Assembly: GCA_007922305.1 (NCBI GenBank)
Contig: ML677333.1
Span: 14,444,547-14,508,546, forward strand
Length of the DNA stretch: 64,000 nt
Source: Dermatemys mawii
Lineage: Eukaryota; Chordata; Testudines; Dermatemydidae
Direction: 5' to 3'
Part shown: in pieces, positions 63,446 through 64,000 of the stretch
Layout of the letters: every line of letters begins with the position of its first letter
Numbering within the stretch: position 1 is the stretch's first letter
Program-made: the position numbers and the translations under genes
Notes under the pieces: generated by a model
The model's input: the letters and a program-made list of their open reading frames with translations, nothing else
Databases searched by the model: none
Told to the model about the DNA's origin: nothing

Positions 63446-64000
63446 CTCTCATTATTAATTTAATACATTTTATTAAATTACAAAAAGTTGTAATTTTATT
63501 ATTGCTTTTACTTTGTATTTAACTACTTTAAAAAGATAAAGGGCAAAAGATGATAATCAGTTTGAATACATGAAACTGCTGTTTGTTGCATTCATCTCTC
63601 TCATGTGCGTGCATGCACACACCCAGACCTCAGCAGAAGTACATTATTGGCTCTTCTTAACAAATTAATCACTAAGCATACACCCTTTTGAAAACCACTT
63701 GCATCAAGAAAAGCAAATCAAGAGCCAGCAGTAGTTAAAGGTTACGAAGCCTTAGTTATTCCATGCAAGTCACTACACGATGCTGTGTCCTGAATGGAAA
63801 AGTAATGCACACAAATTACTTGTTAAGCTTCCACCTTGCTCCCTTACAGAAAAAGGTGAGAAATGCAAGTGATATATTAATGTAAGGTATAATAAACCAT
63901 TTATGACAATTAAAACTTCTGAATATCTGAGAGAGAGAGAGAGATGAGGCCACTTACTACAAAGCAATTTTTCCCCCAAACATGCCAACTTATGTACATG
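63446..64000. other. ASAP2 intron 1, right edge
   Basis: AT-rich sequence with a (GA)8 run at 63929-63944. No coding exon was recognised. Confidence 0.45.

Noticed and set aside
52018..64000. Search for the ASAP2 start-codon exon
   Set aside because: No minus-strand segment resembling the expected N-terminal ~42 residues with a donor was found, so it is taken to lie beyond 64000.

Overview
This is a vertebrate nuclear window, most likely from a turtle, with a crocodilian as the less likely alternative. The evidence is dense CR1 LINE remnants, many short non-autonomous hAT elements with 8-bp target duplications, fold-back repeats, a DIRS-like retroelement and one intron-rich, strongly conserved gene. 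There is no sign of bacterial, plasmid or viral gene organisation. Almost every open reading frame longer than 60 codons is chance or lies inside a repeat.

The only functional gene I can support is on the minus strand: part of ASAP2, an Arf GTPase-activating protein with BAR, PH, ArfGAP, ankyrin and SH3 domains. Ten internal coding exons are recognisable by peptide and by AG/GT splice sites. In transcript order (right to left) they are 51945-52017, 44177-44322, 42946-43020, 40303-40352, 26791-26920, 20659-20744, 19010-19085, 17815-17901, 8183-8286 and 8001-8070. They join without a frameshift into 897 nt (299 codons), covering nearly the whole BAR domain and the first strand of the PH domain. 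The start-codon exon lies beyond the right edge. The rest of PH, ArfGAP, ankyrin and SH3 lie beyond the left edge.

Layout. 1-8000 is an intron with a hAT transposase relic, an inverted-repeat MITE and a CR1. 8001-20744 holds five exons separated by CR1s, an LTR-like element and a hAT MITE. 20745-40302 is two large introns around one 130-nt exon, holding two inverted copies of one hAT family, DIRS-like pieces and a 109-bp-arm hairpin. 40303-52017 holds four exons, a solo LTR and an antisense hAT transposase pseudogene. 52018-64000 is intron 1, with a CR1, a GC-rich Tigger-like element and C-rich hAT MITEs.

Nothing here looks like a new protein system. The most interesting structures are (a) a Penelope-like hairpin insertion with a 12-bp target duplication and a hammerhead-like core, (b) an inverted hAT pair bracketing one ASAP2 exon, (c) a hAT copy whose half was inverted together with its target duplication, and (d) G-rich arrays carried by one hAT family. 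All family assignments come from recognition by eye; no alignment was run.
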